The position numbers were made by a program, and so were the translations under genes. From CAYQDR01 sp964416315 (lineage in GTDB: Bacteria > Methylomirabilota > Methylomirabilia > Rokubacteriales > DASRDR01), in contig CAYQDR010000016.1 of assembly GCA_964416315.1 (NCBI GenBank), positions 1-55,020 on the forward strand: a stretch of 55,020 nt of DNA. The letters run 5' to 3'. The notes under the pieces are model-generated. The model was not told where the DNA came from. It did no database searches and was given only the letters and a program-made list of their open reading frames with translations. Shown piece by piece: positions 7,294 to 15,244 of the stretch. Each line of letters begins with the position of its first letter. Position 1 is the stretch's first letter.

Positions 7294-8436
7294 ATGAAGA
7301 AGTACCACCTGCTCGCCCCCGGGCCGACGCCGCTCCCGCCCGAGGTGCTCCAGGCGCTCTCGCGCCCGATCCTCCACCACCGGACGCCCGAGTTCGAGGC
7401 GCTGTTCCTCCGCGTCCGTGCCGGGCTCGCCGAGCTGACGGAGACGCGGAGCGAGGTCACGATCCTCGCGGCCTCGGGGACGGGCGCCATGGAGGCGGCG
7501 GTCGTGAACCTCTGCTCGCCCGGCGACGAGGCGATCGTCGTCCGCTGCGGGAAGTTCGGGGAGCGCTGGGGGGAGATCAGCCAGGCGTTCGGGATCCGGG
7601 TCCACGCCCTGGACGCGCCGTACGGCGAGGCGGTCCCGGCCGGGCGCGTCGCCGAGGTGCTGAAGGCCCACCCGCAGGCCCGGGCCCTCTTCGCGACGCA
7701 GAGCGAGACCTCCACCGGGGTCCTCCAGGACATCGAGGGCTACGCGCGCCTGACGCGGCGCACGGACGCCCTGCTCGTCGTGGACACGGTCTCCTCGTTC
7801 GGTGTCGTCCCGTGCCCGATGGACGCCTGGGGGGTGGACGCGGTCGTCGCCGGCTCCCAGAAGGGGCTCATGTGCCCGCCGGGGCTCGCCTTCATCGCGC
7901 TCGGCGACCGGGCGTGGCGCGCGGCCGAGCGCGCGACGTGCCCGAAGTTCTACTGGGACCTCCGGACGGAGCGGAAGTGGCAGGCGAAGGGGCAGGCGCA
8001 ATTCACGCCGGCGGTGTCGCTCCTGATGGGCCTGGACGTCGCCATCGGCCTCCTCAAGGCCGAGGGGCTCCCCCAGGTCTACCGCCGCCACGATCTCCTC
8101 GCGCGCGCCACGCGCGCGGGCGCCGAGGCCCTCGGGCTCACGCTCTTCACGCGGGCCGCGCCGAGCCCGGCCGTGACCGCGATCAAGGCGCCGCCGGGTG
8201 TGGACGGCGAGGCGGTCGTCCGCGCGTACGGGGACCGGCACAACATCACGATCGCGGGCGGCCAGGGGGAGATGAAGGGGCAGATCTTCCGCCTGGCGCA
8301 CCTCGGCTACGTGGACGAGTCCGACATCCTCGTCGGCCTCGCCGCCCTCGAGCGCGTCCTCGCCGGGCTGGGCCTTCCCGTCGACTTCGGGGCCGGGGTC
8401 GGGGCCGCGCAGAAGCTCTTTGCCAAGGAGGCCTGA
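7294..8436 (+). CDS. Class V aminotransferase, probable phosphoserine-type (SerC role)
   Basis: PLP-dependent fold I, class V transaminase of the alanine/serine-glyoxylate family. It opens with KKYHLLAPGPTPLPPEVL and carries SGTGAMEAAVVNLC and the PLP lysine in VVAGSQKGLMCPPGLAF. The start is the ATG at 7294 after AAAGGAG; an ATG at 7270 lies upstream but without a ribosome site. The next gene is serA, 4 bp away, so the likely reaction is transamination of 3-phosphohydroxypyruvate to phosphoserine. Serine-glyoxylate transamination is the alternative, as substrate cannot be read from the sequence. Confidence 0.85.
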   Translation: MKKYHLLAPGPTPLPPEVLQALSRPILHHRTPEFEALFLRVRAGLAELTETRSEVTILAASGTGAMEAAVVNLCSPGDEAIVVRCGKFGERWGEISQAFGIRVHALDAPYGEAVPAGRVAEVLKAHPQARALFATQSETSTGVLQDIEGYARLTRRTDALLVVDTVSSFGVVPCPMDAWGVDAVVAGSQKGLMCPPGLAFIALGDRAWRAAERATCPKFYWDLRTERKWQAKGQAQFTPAVSLLMGLDVAIGLLKAEGLPQVYRRHDLLARATRAGAEALGLTLFTRAAPSPAVTAIKAPPGVDGEAVVRAYGDRHNITIAGGQGEMKGQIFRLAHLGYVDESDILVGLAALERVLAGLGLPVDFGAGVGAAQKLFAKEA

Positions 8437-8440
8437 CGCG

Positions 8441-10024
8441 GTGTCGAAGCGAGTCCTCGTGACCGACTCCCTCCAGGAGGTCGGCGTCGAGGTCCTCCGA
8501 AACGAGGGGCTCGAGGTGGACGTGGTCCCGACCCTCGAGCCCGCGGAGCTGGCCCGGCGGATCGCGCCCTACGCCGGGCTCGTCGTCCGGAGCGCGAGCA
8601 AGATCACGGCGGAGGTGATCGCGGCCGCCCCCGGCCTCGAGGTGATCGGGCGGGCGGGCGTCGGGCTCGACAACGTGGACGTGGAGGCGGCGACCCGCCG
8701 GGGCATCGTCTGCATGAACACCCCGGGCGGGAATACGATCGCCGCGGCCGAGCACACGCTGGCGCTCCTCCTCGGCATGGCCCGGAAGCTCCCCCAGGCG
8801 CACGCCTACCTCAAGGGCGGCAAGTGGGAGCGCGAGCGCTTCCTCGGGGCGGAGGTCTACGGGAAGACGCTCGGGATCATCGGGCTCGGGCGGATCGGCT
8901 CGGAGGTCGCGCGCCGCGCGCAGGGCTTCCAGATGACCGTCATCGCCTACGACCCCTACCTCACCGAGGAGGTCGCGCAGCGCCTGGGCGTCGAGCTCGT
9001 GGAGCTCGACGCGCTCTTCCGGCGCGCGGACTTCATCACGGTCCACATCCCGCTGACCAAGGAGACCCGCGGGCTCATCGGTGCGGCCGAGCTCGCGAAG
9101 ATGAAGGACGGCGTCCGCCTCGTCAACTGCGCCCGCGGGGGGATCGTGGACGAGACGGCGCTCGCCGCCGCGGTCCAGGCGGGGAAGGTCGCCGGGGCCG
9201 CGCTCGACGTCTTCGAGCGGGAGCCCCCGTGGGGCTCCCCCGTGCTCGAGCTGGAGCCGGTCGTCGTCACGCCGCACCTCGGCGCCTCCACCGAGGAGGC
9301 CCAGACTTCGGTGGCGATCGCAGTCGCCCAGCAGGTGGCCGACCTCCTCGTCCGCGGGATCGTCCGGAACGCCGTCAACGCGCCGAGCGTGGACCCTGAG
9401 CTCCTGAAGGAGCTGGCGCCGTACCTCACGCTCGCGGCCAAGCTCGGCTCGTTCCTCGGGCAGCTCGCCCGCGGCCGCATGACCGAGGTGAACCTCCGCT
9501 ATGCCGGCGAGGTGGCGTCTCACACGGTCCAGCCGCTGACCGTGACGTTCCTCCGGGGCCTCCTCCAGGTGATCCTCGAGGAGAACGTGACGGACGTGAA
9601 CGCGCCGTACCTCGCGCGGCAGCGCGGGCTCCGGGTCGTGGAGTCGAAGACGCCGGTGAGCGAGGACTTCGCGAGCCTCCTCACGGCCGAGCTCCGGACG
9701 GACACGGGCGCCTGGCAAGTCGCGGGGACGCTCTTCAACCGGAAGGAGCCGCGCATCGTCCAGGTGGACGGTTACCCGATGGAGGCCCACCCCGAGGGGT
9801 GGATGCTCGTCTTCTCGAACGACGACGTCCCCGGCGTCATCGGGCGGATCGGGACGCTCTTCGGGACCCACGGGATCAACATCGCCGGGATGCAGCTCGG
9901 CCGGCAGCGCCCGGGCGGGCGCGCGGTCTCGATCCTCAACCTCGACAGCGCGGTGCCGGACCACGTCCTGGCCGAGCTGCGCGCGCTCCCGAACATCCGC
10001 TCGGCGGCGCTGGTCCGCCTCTAG
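8441..10024 (+). CDS. serA: D-3-phosphoglycerate dehydrogenase
   Basis: First step of serine synthesis, NAD-linked oxidation of 3-phosphoglycerate. Long form, 527 residues. NAD-binding GIIGLGRIGSEVARRA; catalytic Arg in CARGGIVDE, Glu in EREPPWGS and His in TPHLGASTEEAQ. After residue 320 there is an allosteric-substrate-binding type domain and then a C-terminal ACT domain (DVPGVIGRIGTLFGTHGINI), the usual serine sensor. Start is the GTG at 8441 behind AAGGAGG. It is coupled to the upstream aminotransferase and shares its promoter. Confidence 0.95.
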   Translation: MSKRVLVTDSLQEVGVEVLRNEGLEVDVVPTLEPAELARRIAPYAGLVVRSASKITAEVIAAAPGLEVIGRAGVGLDNVDVEAATRRGIVCMNTPGGNTIAAAEHTLALLLGMARKLPQAHAYLKGGKWERERFLGAEVYGKTLGIIGLGRIGSEVARRAQGFQMTVIAYDPYLTEEVAQRLGVELVELDALFRRADFITVHIPLTKETRGLIGAAELAKMKDGVRLVNCARGGIVDETALAAAVQAGKVAGAALDVFEREPPWGSPVLELEPVVVTPHLGASTEEAQTSVAIAVAQQVADLLVRGIVRNAVNAPSVDPELLKELAPYLTLAAKLGSFLGQLARGRMTEVNLRYAGEVASHTVQPLTVTFLRGLLQVILEENVTDVNAPYLARQRGLRVVESKTPVSEDFASLLTAELRTDTGAWQVAGTLFNRKEPRIVQVDGYPMEAHPEGWMLVFSNDDVPGVIGRIGTLFGTHGINIAGMQLGRQRPGGRAVSILNLDSAVPDHVLAELRALPNIRSAALVRL

Positions 10025-10029
10025 TCGGC

Positions 10030-10066
10030 TAGATTTCCCCCGGAAAGGCCCTTATACTACCGGGGG
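10030..10066 (+). promoter_or_regulatory. Possible promoter with inverted repeat before hisZ
   Basis: TATACT at 10053-10058 resembles a -10 box, with a weak TAGATT 17 bp upstream. A 7-bp inverted repeat (CCCCCGG 10037-10043, CCGGGGG 10060-10066) brackets the -10, so it could be an operator or the decayed terminator of serA. No protein-DNA data can be read from the sequence. Confidence 0.35.
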
Positions 10067-10094
10067 TTTGCCCGTTGGCGGGTGCCTGATTCCC

Positions 10095-11429
10095 ATGGAC
10101 CAGCGCGGTCTCCACTCCCAGCTCCCGAGCGGCGTCAAGATCTACCTCCCCGACGAGGCGGCCCGGCTCCGCGGCCTCCAGGAGCGGTTGATGGGGGTGT
10201 TCCGGCTCTGGGGCTTCCGGGAGGTCCTGACCCCGACCTACGAGTTCTTCGACGTCCTCGCGGTCGGCACGGACGAGGCGCTCCAGGAGCGGATGTTCAA
10301 GTTCGTGGACCGCGAGACCGGCCGGATGCTCGCGCTCCGGGCGGACGTGACGCCGCAGATCGCGCGGATCGCCGTGACGCGCCTCCGCGACCGCCCGAAG
10401 CCGCATCGCCTCGCCTATCGCACGAACGTCTTCCGCTACGACGAGCCGAAGGTGGGTCGCCAGCGAGAGTTCTACCAGGCGGGGGTCGAGCTGATCGGCC
10501 TGGACAAGCCGGAGGCGGACGCCGAGATGATCGCGATGGCGATCGAGGGGTTCCGCGCGGCGGGGCTCGGTCGCTACCAGATCGACGTGGGGCAGGTCGA
10601 GTTCGTCCGCGGGATCATCGAGGGCCTGGGCCTCGAGCGCCCCGCGGGGCGCGCCCTCCGCGATGCGCTCCGGCGGAAGGACGCGGCGGAGCTGCAGCAG
10701 CTCGTCGGCGGGCTCCGTGCCCCGAGCCGGACGGCGGAGCTCCTGCTCGCGCTCCCGACCCTGAACGGCCACGCCGAGGTCCTCGGCCGCGCGGCGACGC
10801 TCGTGGACAACCCGCGCTCGGAGCGGGCGCTCGCCAACCTGGCGGAGGTCCACCGGCTGCTCACGGCCTACGGCCTCGCCGCCGCGATCATGCTCGACCT
10901 CGGCGAGGTGCGGGGCTTCGACTACTACTCGGGGGTGAACTTCGAGGGGTACGTGGAGGGGTTCGGCGCCGAGCTGTGCGGCGGGGGGCGCTACGACCAC
11001 CTCCTCGAGCGCTTCGGGGACCCGTGCCCGGCGACCGGGTTCGCGTTCGACATGAACCGCCTCCTCCTCGCGCTGGAGTCCCAGGGGATCGAGCTGCCCG
11101 TCCACGGGCCCGACGTCTTCGTCATCGACTTCACCCCCGACAAGGCGACGGCGCTCGCGCTCTCCCGCCAGCTCCGCGACCTCGGCCTCGCCGTGGCCCG
11201 CGACATCATGACGCGCCCGCTCGAGGAGTCGCTCGCCTACGCCCGCGAGATCCGCGCCGCGCGGGCGGTCGTGATCGACGCGGCCGGCCTCGCCCGGGGC
11301 GAGGTGCGCGTCCTCGACCTCGCGACCGGCCGCGAGGAGGCGTACCCGCTCCGCGAGCTCATGGCGGCCCCGGCGCGGATCCTCGAGCCCGTCCCCGGGG
11401 CCGCGTTGAGAGACGCCGACCGCTCATGA
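10095..11429 (+). CDS. hisZ: ATP phosphoribosyltransferase regulatory subunit HisZ
   Basis: Histidyl-tRNA-synthetase-like protein, 444 residues. It has motif 2-like LRADVTPQIARIAVTRLRD, a phrase typical of HisZ, then YRTNVFRYDEPKVGRQREFYQAGVELIG, the HisA-like GFDYYSGVNFEGY and a C-terminal anticodon-binding-like domain. In the short-form HisG system it is the regulatory partner of the catalytic subunit, which is not in this window. hisZ next to purA is a frequent arrangement. The ATG at 10095 is chosen over an upstream TTG because family similarity begins there. Confidence 0.88.
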   Translation: MDQRGLHSQLPSGVKIYLPDEAARLRGLQERLMGVFRLWGFREVLTPTYEFFDVLAVGTDEALQERMFKFVDRETGRMLALRADVTPQIARIAVTRLRDRPKPHRLAYRTNVFRYDEPKVGRQREFYQAGVELIGLDKPEADAEMIAMAIEGFRAAGLGRYQIDVGQVEFVRGIIEGLGLERPAGRALRDALRRKDAAELQQLVGGLRAPSRTAELLLALPTLNGHAEVLGRAATLVDNPRSERALANLAEVHRLLTAYGLAAAIMLDLGEVRGFDYYSGVNFEGYVEGFGAELCGGGRYDHLLERFGDPCPATGFAFDMNRLLLALESQGIELPVHGPDVFVIDFTPDKATALALSRQLRDLGLAVARDIMTRPLEESLAYAREIRAARAVVIDAAGLARGEVRVLDLATGREEAYPLRELMAAPARILEPVPGAALRDADRS

Positions 11430-11460
11430 ACGACCTCGCGCTCTGGTCGAAGCGCTCCGA

Positions 11461-11535
11461 GCGCGGGCTTTGCCCGCGCAACCGATTGGGGGGGGAGGTT
11501 CGGCCCCCCGAAATAAAGGGGGGCGAAGCCCCCCT
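11461..11535. repeat. Paired GC-rich hairpins between hisZ and purA
   Basis: Two perfect 8-bp stems with 3-nt loops: GCGCGGGC (11461-11468) with GCCCGCGC (11472-11479), and AGGGGGGC (11517-11524) with GCCCCCCT (11528-11535). Between them are runs of G (from about 11488) and C (11503-11508) that can pair as a third stem. This looks like a dispersed palindromic unit, similar in style to the one at 45283. The purA GTG follows 14 bp later. Confidence 0.5.
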
Positions 11536-11549
11536 CCGAGGTTTGGCGC

Positions 11550-12863
11550 GTGCCTAACGTCGTCGTCGTCGGCGCCCAGTGGGGGGACGAGGGCAAGGGG
11601 AAGGTCGTGGACCTCCTCGCCCCGGGCGTGGACGTCGTCGCGCGGTACTCGGGGGGCCCCAACGCCGGGCACACCGTGGTGGTGGGGGACCGACGCTACG
11701 TGCTCCAGTCCGTGCCGTGCGGGGTCCTCCGCCAGGGCAAGCGCAGCGTGATCGGCTGCGGGGTCGTCGTGGACCCGGGCGCGCTGCTCGGGGAGATGGA
11801 CGGGCTCCGCGCGGCCGACATCGCGCTCGACCACCTCTACGTGTGCCAGAACGCCCACGTGATCCTGCCATACCACCGCGCCCTCGACCGCGCCGTCGAC
11901 CAGGCCCGGATCGGGACGACGGGCAAGGGCATCGGCCCCGCGTACGCCGACAAGGCGGCGCGGCTCGGGATCCGCGTGGGGGACCTCCTCGACGAGGCGC
12001 TGCTCCGGGAGAAGCTCGATGCGAACCTTCAGGTCAAGAACCACGTGCTGCGCGGCCTCTACGGGCACGCCGGCTTCGGCGTGGAAGAGATCCTCCGCGA
12101 GGTGCGCGCCCACGCCGAGCGTCTCGCCCCCCACGTCGCCGACACGACGCTCCTCCTGCACGAGTGGCTCGAGGCGGGCGCGAGCCTGATGTTCGAGGGC
12201 GCCCAGGGGACGATGCTGGACGTCGACCACGGCACCTACCCCTACATCACCTCCTCGAGCGCGACGGCCGGCGGCGCGGCGACGGGGACCGGCGTGCCGC
12301 CGACGCGGATCGACGGGGTCATCGGCGTGACGAAGGCCTACGCCACGCGCGTCGGTGGCGGGCCGTTCCCGACGGAGGTGGCCGGGGACCTCGGCGAGCT
12401 GATCCGCGCGCGCGGGAAGGAGTACGGCTCGGTCACGGGCCGCCCGCGTCGCTGCGGCTGGTTCGACGCGCCGCTCCTCCGGCACGCGGTCCGGGTGAAC
12501 GGCCTGGAGACGGTGGCGGTGACCAAGCTCGACGTCCTCGATCCCTGCCAGCGGATCCTCGTCGGCGTCGCCTACCGCTACCGCGGCTCGCTCCTCAAGG
12601 AGCTGCCGCTCGAGGAGCGCGTGCTCGCGAAGATCGAGCCCGTCTACGAGGAGCGGCCGGGGTGGGTGGCGCCCACCGAGGGGCTGCGGCGCTGGGAAGA
12701 CCTGCCGCCGCGGGCCCACGACTACCTCCACTGGCTCCAGGACCTCATCGGCTGCGAGATCTCGCTGATCTCGACGGGCCCCGCCCGCGACGAGACGATC
12801 CTGGTCGAGGGCTCGCGGGTCCTCCGCTGGTTCCCCCGCCTCCACGAGGCCGGCGTCCGCTGA
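11550..12863 (+). CDS. purA: Adenylosuccinate synthetase
   Basis: GTP-dependent formation of adenylosuccinate from IMP and aspartate, the committed step to AMP. Opens with VVVVGAQWGDEGKGKVVD, the signature P-loop variant; then YSGGPNAGHTVV with the catalytic His, TTGKGIGPAYADKAARLG, FEGAQGTMLDVDHGTYPY, GVTKAYATRVGGGPFPTE and TGRPRRCGW. The C-terminal SLISTGPARDETI is the GTP base-binding loop. 437 residues is normal. Start is GTG at 11550. Confidence 0.96.
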   Translation: MPNVVVVGAQWGDEGKGKVVDLLAPGVDVVARYSGGPNAGHTVVVGDRRYVLQSVPCGVLRQGKRSVIGCGVVVDPGALLGEMDGLRAADIALDHLYVCQNAHVILPYHRALDRAVDQARIGTTGKGIGPAYADKAARLGIRVGDLLDEALLREKLDANLQVKNHVLRGLYGHAGFGVEEILREVRAHAERLAPHVADTTLLLHEWLEAGASLMFEGAQGTMLDVDHGTYPYITSSSATAGGAATGTGVPPTRIDGVIGVTKAYATRVGGGPFPTEVAGDLGELIRARGKEYGSVTGRPRRCGWFDAPLLRHAVRVNGLETVAVTKLDVLDPCQRILVGVAYRYRGSLLKELPLEERVLAKIEPVYEERPGWVAPTEGLRRWEDLPPRAHDYLHWLQDLIGCEISLISTGPARDETILVEGSRVLRWFPRLHEAGVR

Positions 12864-12911
12864 ATCCCCGCCGGGCTCAGCCCGCGCGCGCGTGGACCGA
12901 CACGGGCTCTG

Positions 12912-13117
12912 AGCCGTAAACGGCTCTCGCCCCCAGCCGCCCCAGCGCTCCCGCAAGCGGAGCCCGGCGAGGCGCGCCATGAGGTCCAGCTCGGACGGCC
13001 AGGCGTACCGTACCTCGATCGGGCACCACCGGATGCCTTACTCCGTGATCGCCACGAGCTCCGGTCGTAGACATCGGCAGTGCGCTCGCCGAAGGTCGAG
13101 GCGTCGTAGTCAGCCAC
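12912..13117 (-). pseudogene. Internally deleted SAM-dependent methyltransferase remnant
   Basis: Two pieces of one class I methyltransferase in different frames. The N-terminus starts at the GTG at 13117 and reads VADYDASTFGERTADVYD, as many class I methyltransferases begin. The C-terminal piece (about 13010 down to 12912) reads IEVRYAWPSELDLMARLAG and then LRLRERWGGWGREPFTA, a familiar end of such proteins. The SAM-binding middle, normally about 170 residues, is missing. It faces the RiPP remnant on the other strand and may have been part of it. The remainder of 12864-13221 has no other recognisable gene. Confidence 0.6.
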
Positions 13118-13221
13118 GGGGGCGCCGGCCCGGCGCGAGGGGGGCTACGTCTCGCGGTAGCCCACCGTCCGGCAGTGGTAGTAGTAATGCGCGAGGATGA
13201 GCGGCGTCGTCGTCGGCGTAG

Positions 13222-13359
13222 AAGCTCACGGTCAAGAAGCAGCCGATCAAGGACCTGGACCTGACCGAGCTCGAAGCCCGCGACGTGAAGGCCGGCGCTC
13301 GGGCGACCCGCGTGCCCGGCCGCACAATGCGCGGCATCCGGGACATCGGCCGCAAGTAG
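13222..13359 (+). pseudogene. RiPP precursor-like peptide, start codon lost
   Basis: A 45-residue open segment following a TAG at 13219 and ending in TAG at 13357. It begins KLTVKKQPIKDLDLTELEA and continues RDVKAG; this matches the style of leader peptides in class I lanthipeptide and related RiPPs (lysine-rich K-L-x-(L/V)-K-K-x-x-(L/I)-K-D-L then V-x-(G/A)-G). The presumed core after the AG is ARATRVPGRTMRGIRDIGRK, which has no Cys, Ser only absent and two Thr. There is no start codon in frame, so I regard it as truncated. The call rests on motif resemblance only. Confidence 0.5.
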
Positions 13360-13383
13360 CGTGGTCGCCACAAGGAGGCACTC

Positions 13384-13509
13384 GTGGGCAAGCCAAAGAA
13401 GCGCACGGGGAAGGCACGCCGGAAGCTCGGGGTGAAGAAGCAGCCCCATCCCTCCCGGCGCTCCTCAAGTGGTGCGCGGAGTATGGCGTGCGCGTGTACT
13501 GGAACGTGA
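13384..13509 (+). pseudogene. Second RiPP precursor leader, joined to maturase fragment
   Basis: A perfect AAGGAGG (13372-13378) precedes a GTG at 13384 that opens a 41-codon frame. The first 21 residues, VGKPKKRTGKARRKLGVKKQ then P, end with the same KL-x-VKKQP found in the peptide just upstream, so this is a duplicate precursor with an intact N-terminus. After the P the frame runs into DNA of the radical-SAM gene and loses meaning. A deletion therefore fused the leader of precursor 2 to the maturase. Confidence 0.5.
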
Positions 13510-13944
13510 TCTGCGGGTTCCCGCACGAGCGACCTCGCCTACGCGTTCGCGTACCGTCACGCCGATGGCCGCGACCCGGAGGGCTACGTCGGCCCGCTGC
13601 GTGCCGTGATCGGGCGGTGGCGGGCCTCCGGGCCCGCGGGCTACCGGTCGCTCCGCTACCGGTGGGGCCCCGGGTTCCTCGTGATCTCCGACCGGCGACC
13701 CGATCTCGAGCGCGCCGACTACACTTTCGGCGAGACCGAGGCGAAGCTCTACCTCGCGTGCGACGACGGCGCCACGCCGGCCCAGGCCCGGCAGACCCTC
13801 GACGAGGCCGAGCGGGCGGACCTCGACGTCGAGGACGTCGAGGAGTTCCTGGACGAGCTGGTCGAGATGCGGGTCGTCTACGCGGAGGACGGGCGCTACC
13901 TCGCGCTGGCGCTCTCCGATCGGCTCCTCGAAGCCGCCGACTGA
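13458..13944 (+). pseudogene. RiPP-maturation radical SAM protein, C-terminal fragments in two frames
   Basis: Fragment 1 (13458-13529) reads ALLKWCAEYGVRVYWNVICG and FPHE, matching the LLKWC-x-E-x-G-x-x-x-x-WN-x-x-x-GFPGE segment of the B12/radical SAM RiPP maturases (TIGR03975-type). Fragment 2 starts in the next frame at 13531 with DLAYAFAYRHADGRDPEGYV and runs to the stop at 13944, covering the family's C-terminal domain. About 70 residues expected between them are gone, as is the entire N-terminus with the CxxxCxxC cluster. The protein cannot be active. Confidence 0.65.
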
Positions 13945-13973
13945 CCGAACCGCGAGCGGGAAAGGGGACGAGC

Positions 13974-14180
13974 ATGGCGAAGAGCGAGGGGACGGTCCGC
14001 CGCGAGGCCCGCCCCTTCGCCGCCTGATCGCCGACACACCGGGGCGCACGCCCACCGGGATCCCCGTGGCTCGCCTCCTGATGGTGCTGACCGAGTATCC
14101 GCCGTGACTGGTCCGCGGTCGTGGACGCCCACGAGGAGGTCTTCCACCGCCACCTGGCCGACAGCGCCCCGGCCCGGTGA
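13974..14180 (+). other. Small ORF and frame-broken protein tail
   Basis: An ATG at 13974 behind AAAGGGG opens a 17-residue peptide (MAKSEGTVRREARPFAA) ending at 14027. Further on, 14106-14180 reads DWSAVVDAHEEVFHRHLADS and then APAR and stop, like the end of a real protein; the preceding LMVLTEYPP lies one frame off. I read this as the frame-shifted remains of one more gene of the decayed RiPP locus. I cannot name the family. Confidence 0.3.
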
Positions 14181-14251
14181 GCGGGTCCACCACCGCGCCG
14201 TGTGATAGGATTGGCCGCGGGGCCGTCCACCCACGCACCAGGAGGAACGCC

Positions 14252-15244
14252 ATGCGCGTGAGATTCCCAGCCTCGCTCATCGCCGCCCTGGCGGGTTTCG
14301 TCCTGTTCGCGATGCTCGGCACCGAAGCGACGGGGCAGGCCCGCGCCAAGATCCGGTACGCGCTGGGGGACGTGATCTCGATCGACGAGCTGCCCCTGCT
14401 CATCGCCGTCGAGCGCGCGAAGGCGCGGGGCGTGGACGTGGAGATCACCGCGTTCAAGAGCGAGGAGGTCGCGACCCAGGCCGTCATCAACGGGCAGGCC
14501 GACGTCGGCCAGGGCACCCCCTACGCGGCGCTCCAGAAGGTCGGCCTGCCGATCCGCTTCTTCTACCAGCTCAGCACGCTCCAGTTCTTCCCGATCGTGA
14601 GCAAGGAGCACTACAAGAGCTGGAAGGACCTGGACGGCCAGGAGATCGCGGTCCACGCGCGCGGGTCCGGGACGGAAGCGATCATGAGCCTGGCGGCCAA
14701 GCAGCACGGCATCGCGTACAAGGCCGTCAGCTTCGTGCCGGGCTCCCAGGTCCGCGCGCTGGCGCTGCTCAAGGGGACGATCAAGGCCACGATCCTGGAC
14801 GCCCCGAACAAGAGCTACGTGATGAGGGAAGCCCCCGACCGGTTCGTGATCCTGCCGCTCGGGGAGCTGAAGGCCAGCGACGAGGCGGTGTTCGCCCCTA
14901 CGGAGTTCCTGGAGAAGCACCAGGCCGCCGTCGCCGTGTTCGTCGAGGAGCTGCTCAAGGTGGCGCGCGCCATCAACGCGAACCCCGCCGTCGTGCTGGA
15001 GGAGCGCAAGAAGCTCGGGCTGCTGAAAGACCTGCCGTCGAAGATGGAGCCGGAGATCCTCCCCTTCTACCAGGAGGGCGTGCAGGGCGGGATCTTCCCC
15101 ACGGACGGCGGCGGGGAGCGCGCCGCCAGGAACGACCTGGAGTTCTTCCGCCTGGCCGGCCAGATCAAGGGCGATGGCCCGAAGGTGGAGGACTTCTGGG
15201 TGTTCGGGCCGCTCCGAGCCGCGCTCGCCAGGGTGGGGAACTGA
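14252..15244 (+). CDS. ABC transporter substrate-binding protein, NitT/TauT (NMT1/SsuA) type
   Basis: Periplasmic binding protein of 330 residues. A signal peptide occupies residues 1-28 (hydrophobic core AALAGFVLFAMLG, cleavage near TGQA). The mature part shows the type II binding-protein pattern of the family: AVERAKARGVDVEI, INGQADVGQGTPYAAL, and LDGQEIAVHARGSGTEA. The ATG at 14252 follows AGGAGG, better than upstream in-frame codons. It heads an operon with two permeases and an ATPase. Ligands in this family include nitrate, taurine, sulfonates and pyrimidines; the ligand here cannot be read. Confidence 0.88.
   Translation: MRVRFPASLIAALAGFVLFAMLGTEATGQARAKIRYALGDVISIDELPLLIAVERAKARGVDVEITAFKSEEVATQAVINGQADVGQGTPYAALQKVGLPIRFFYQLSTLQFFPIVSKEHYKSWKDLDGQEIAVHARGSGTEAIMSLAAKQHGIAYKAVSFVPGSQVRALALLKGTIKATILDAPNKSYVMREAPDRFVILPLGELKASDEAVFAPTEFLEKHQAAVAVFVEELLKVARAINANPAVVLEERKKLGLLKDLPSKMEPEILPFYQEGVQGGIFPTDGGGERAARNDLEFFRLAGQIKGDGPKVEDFWVFGPLRAALARVGN

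Noticed and set aside
13110..13526. Minus-strand 138-codon frame across the RiPP remnant
   Set aside because: It crosses the precursor and maturase remnants, which have clear meaning on the plus strand; its own translation matches nothing beyond the methyltransferase pieces listed.
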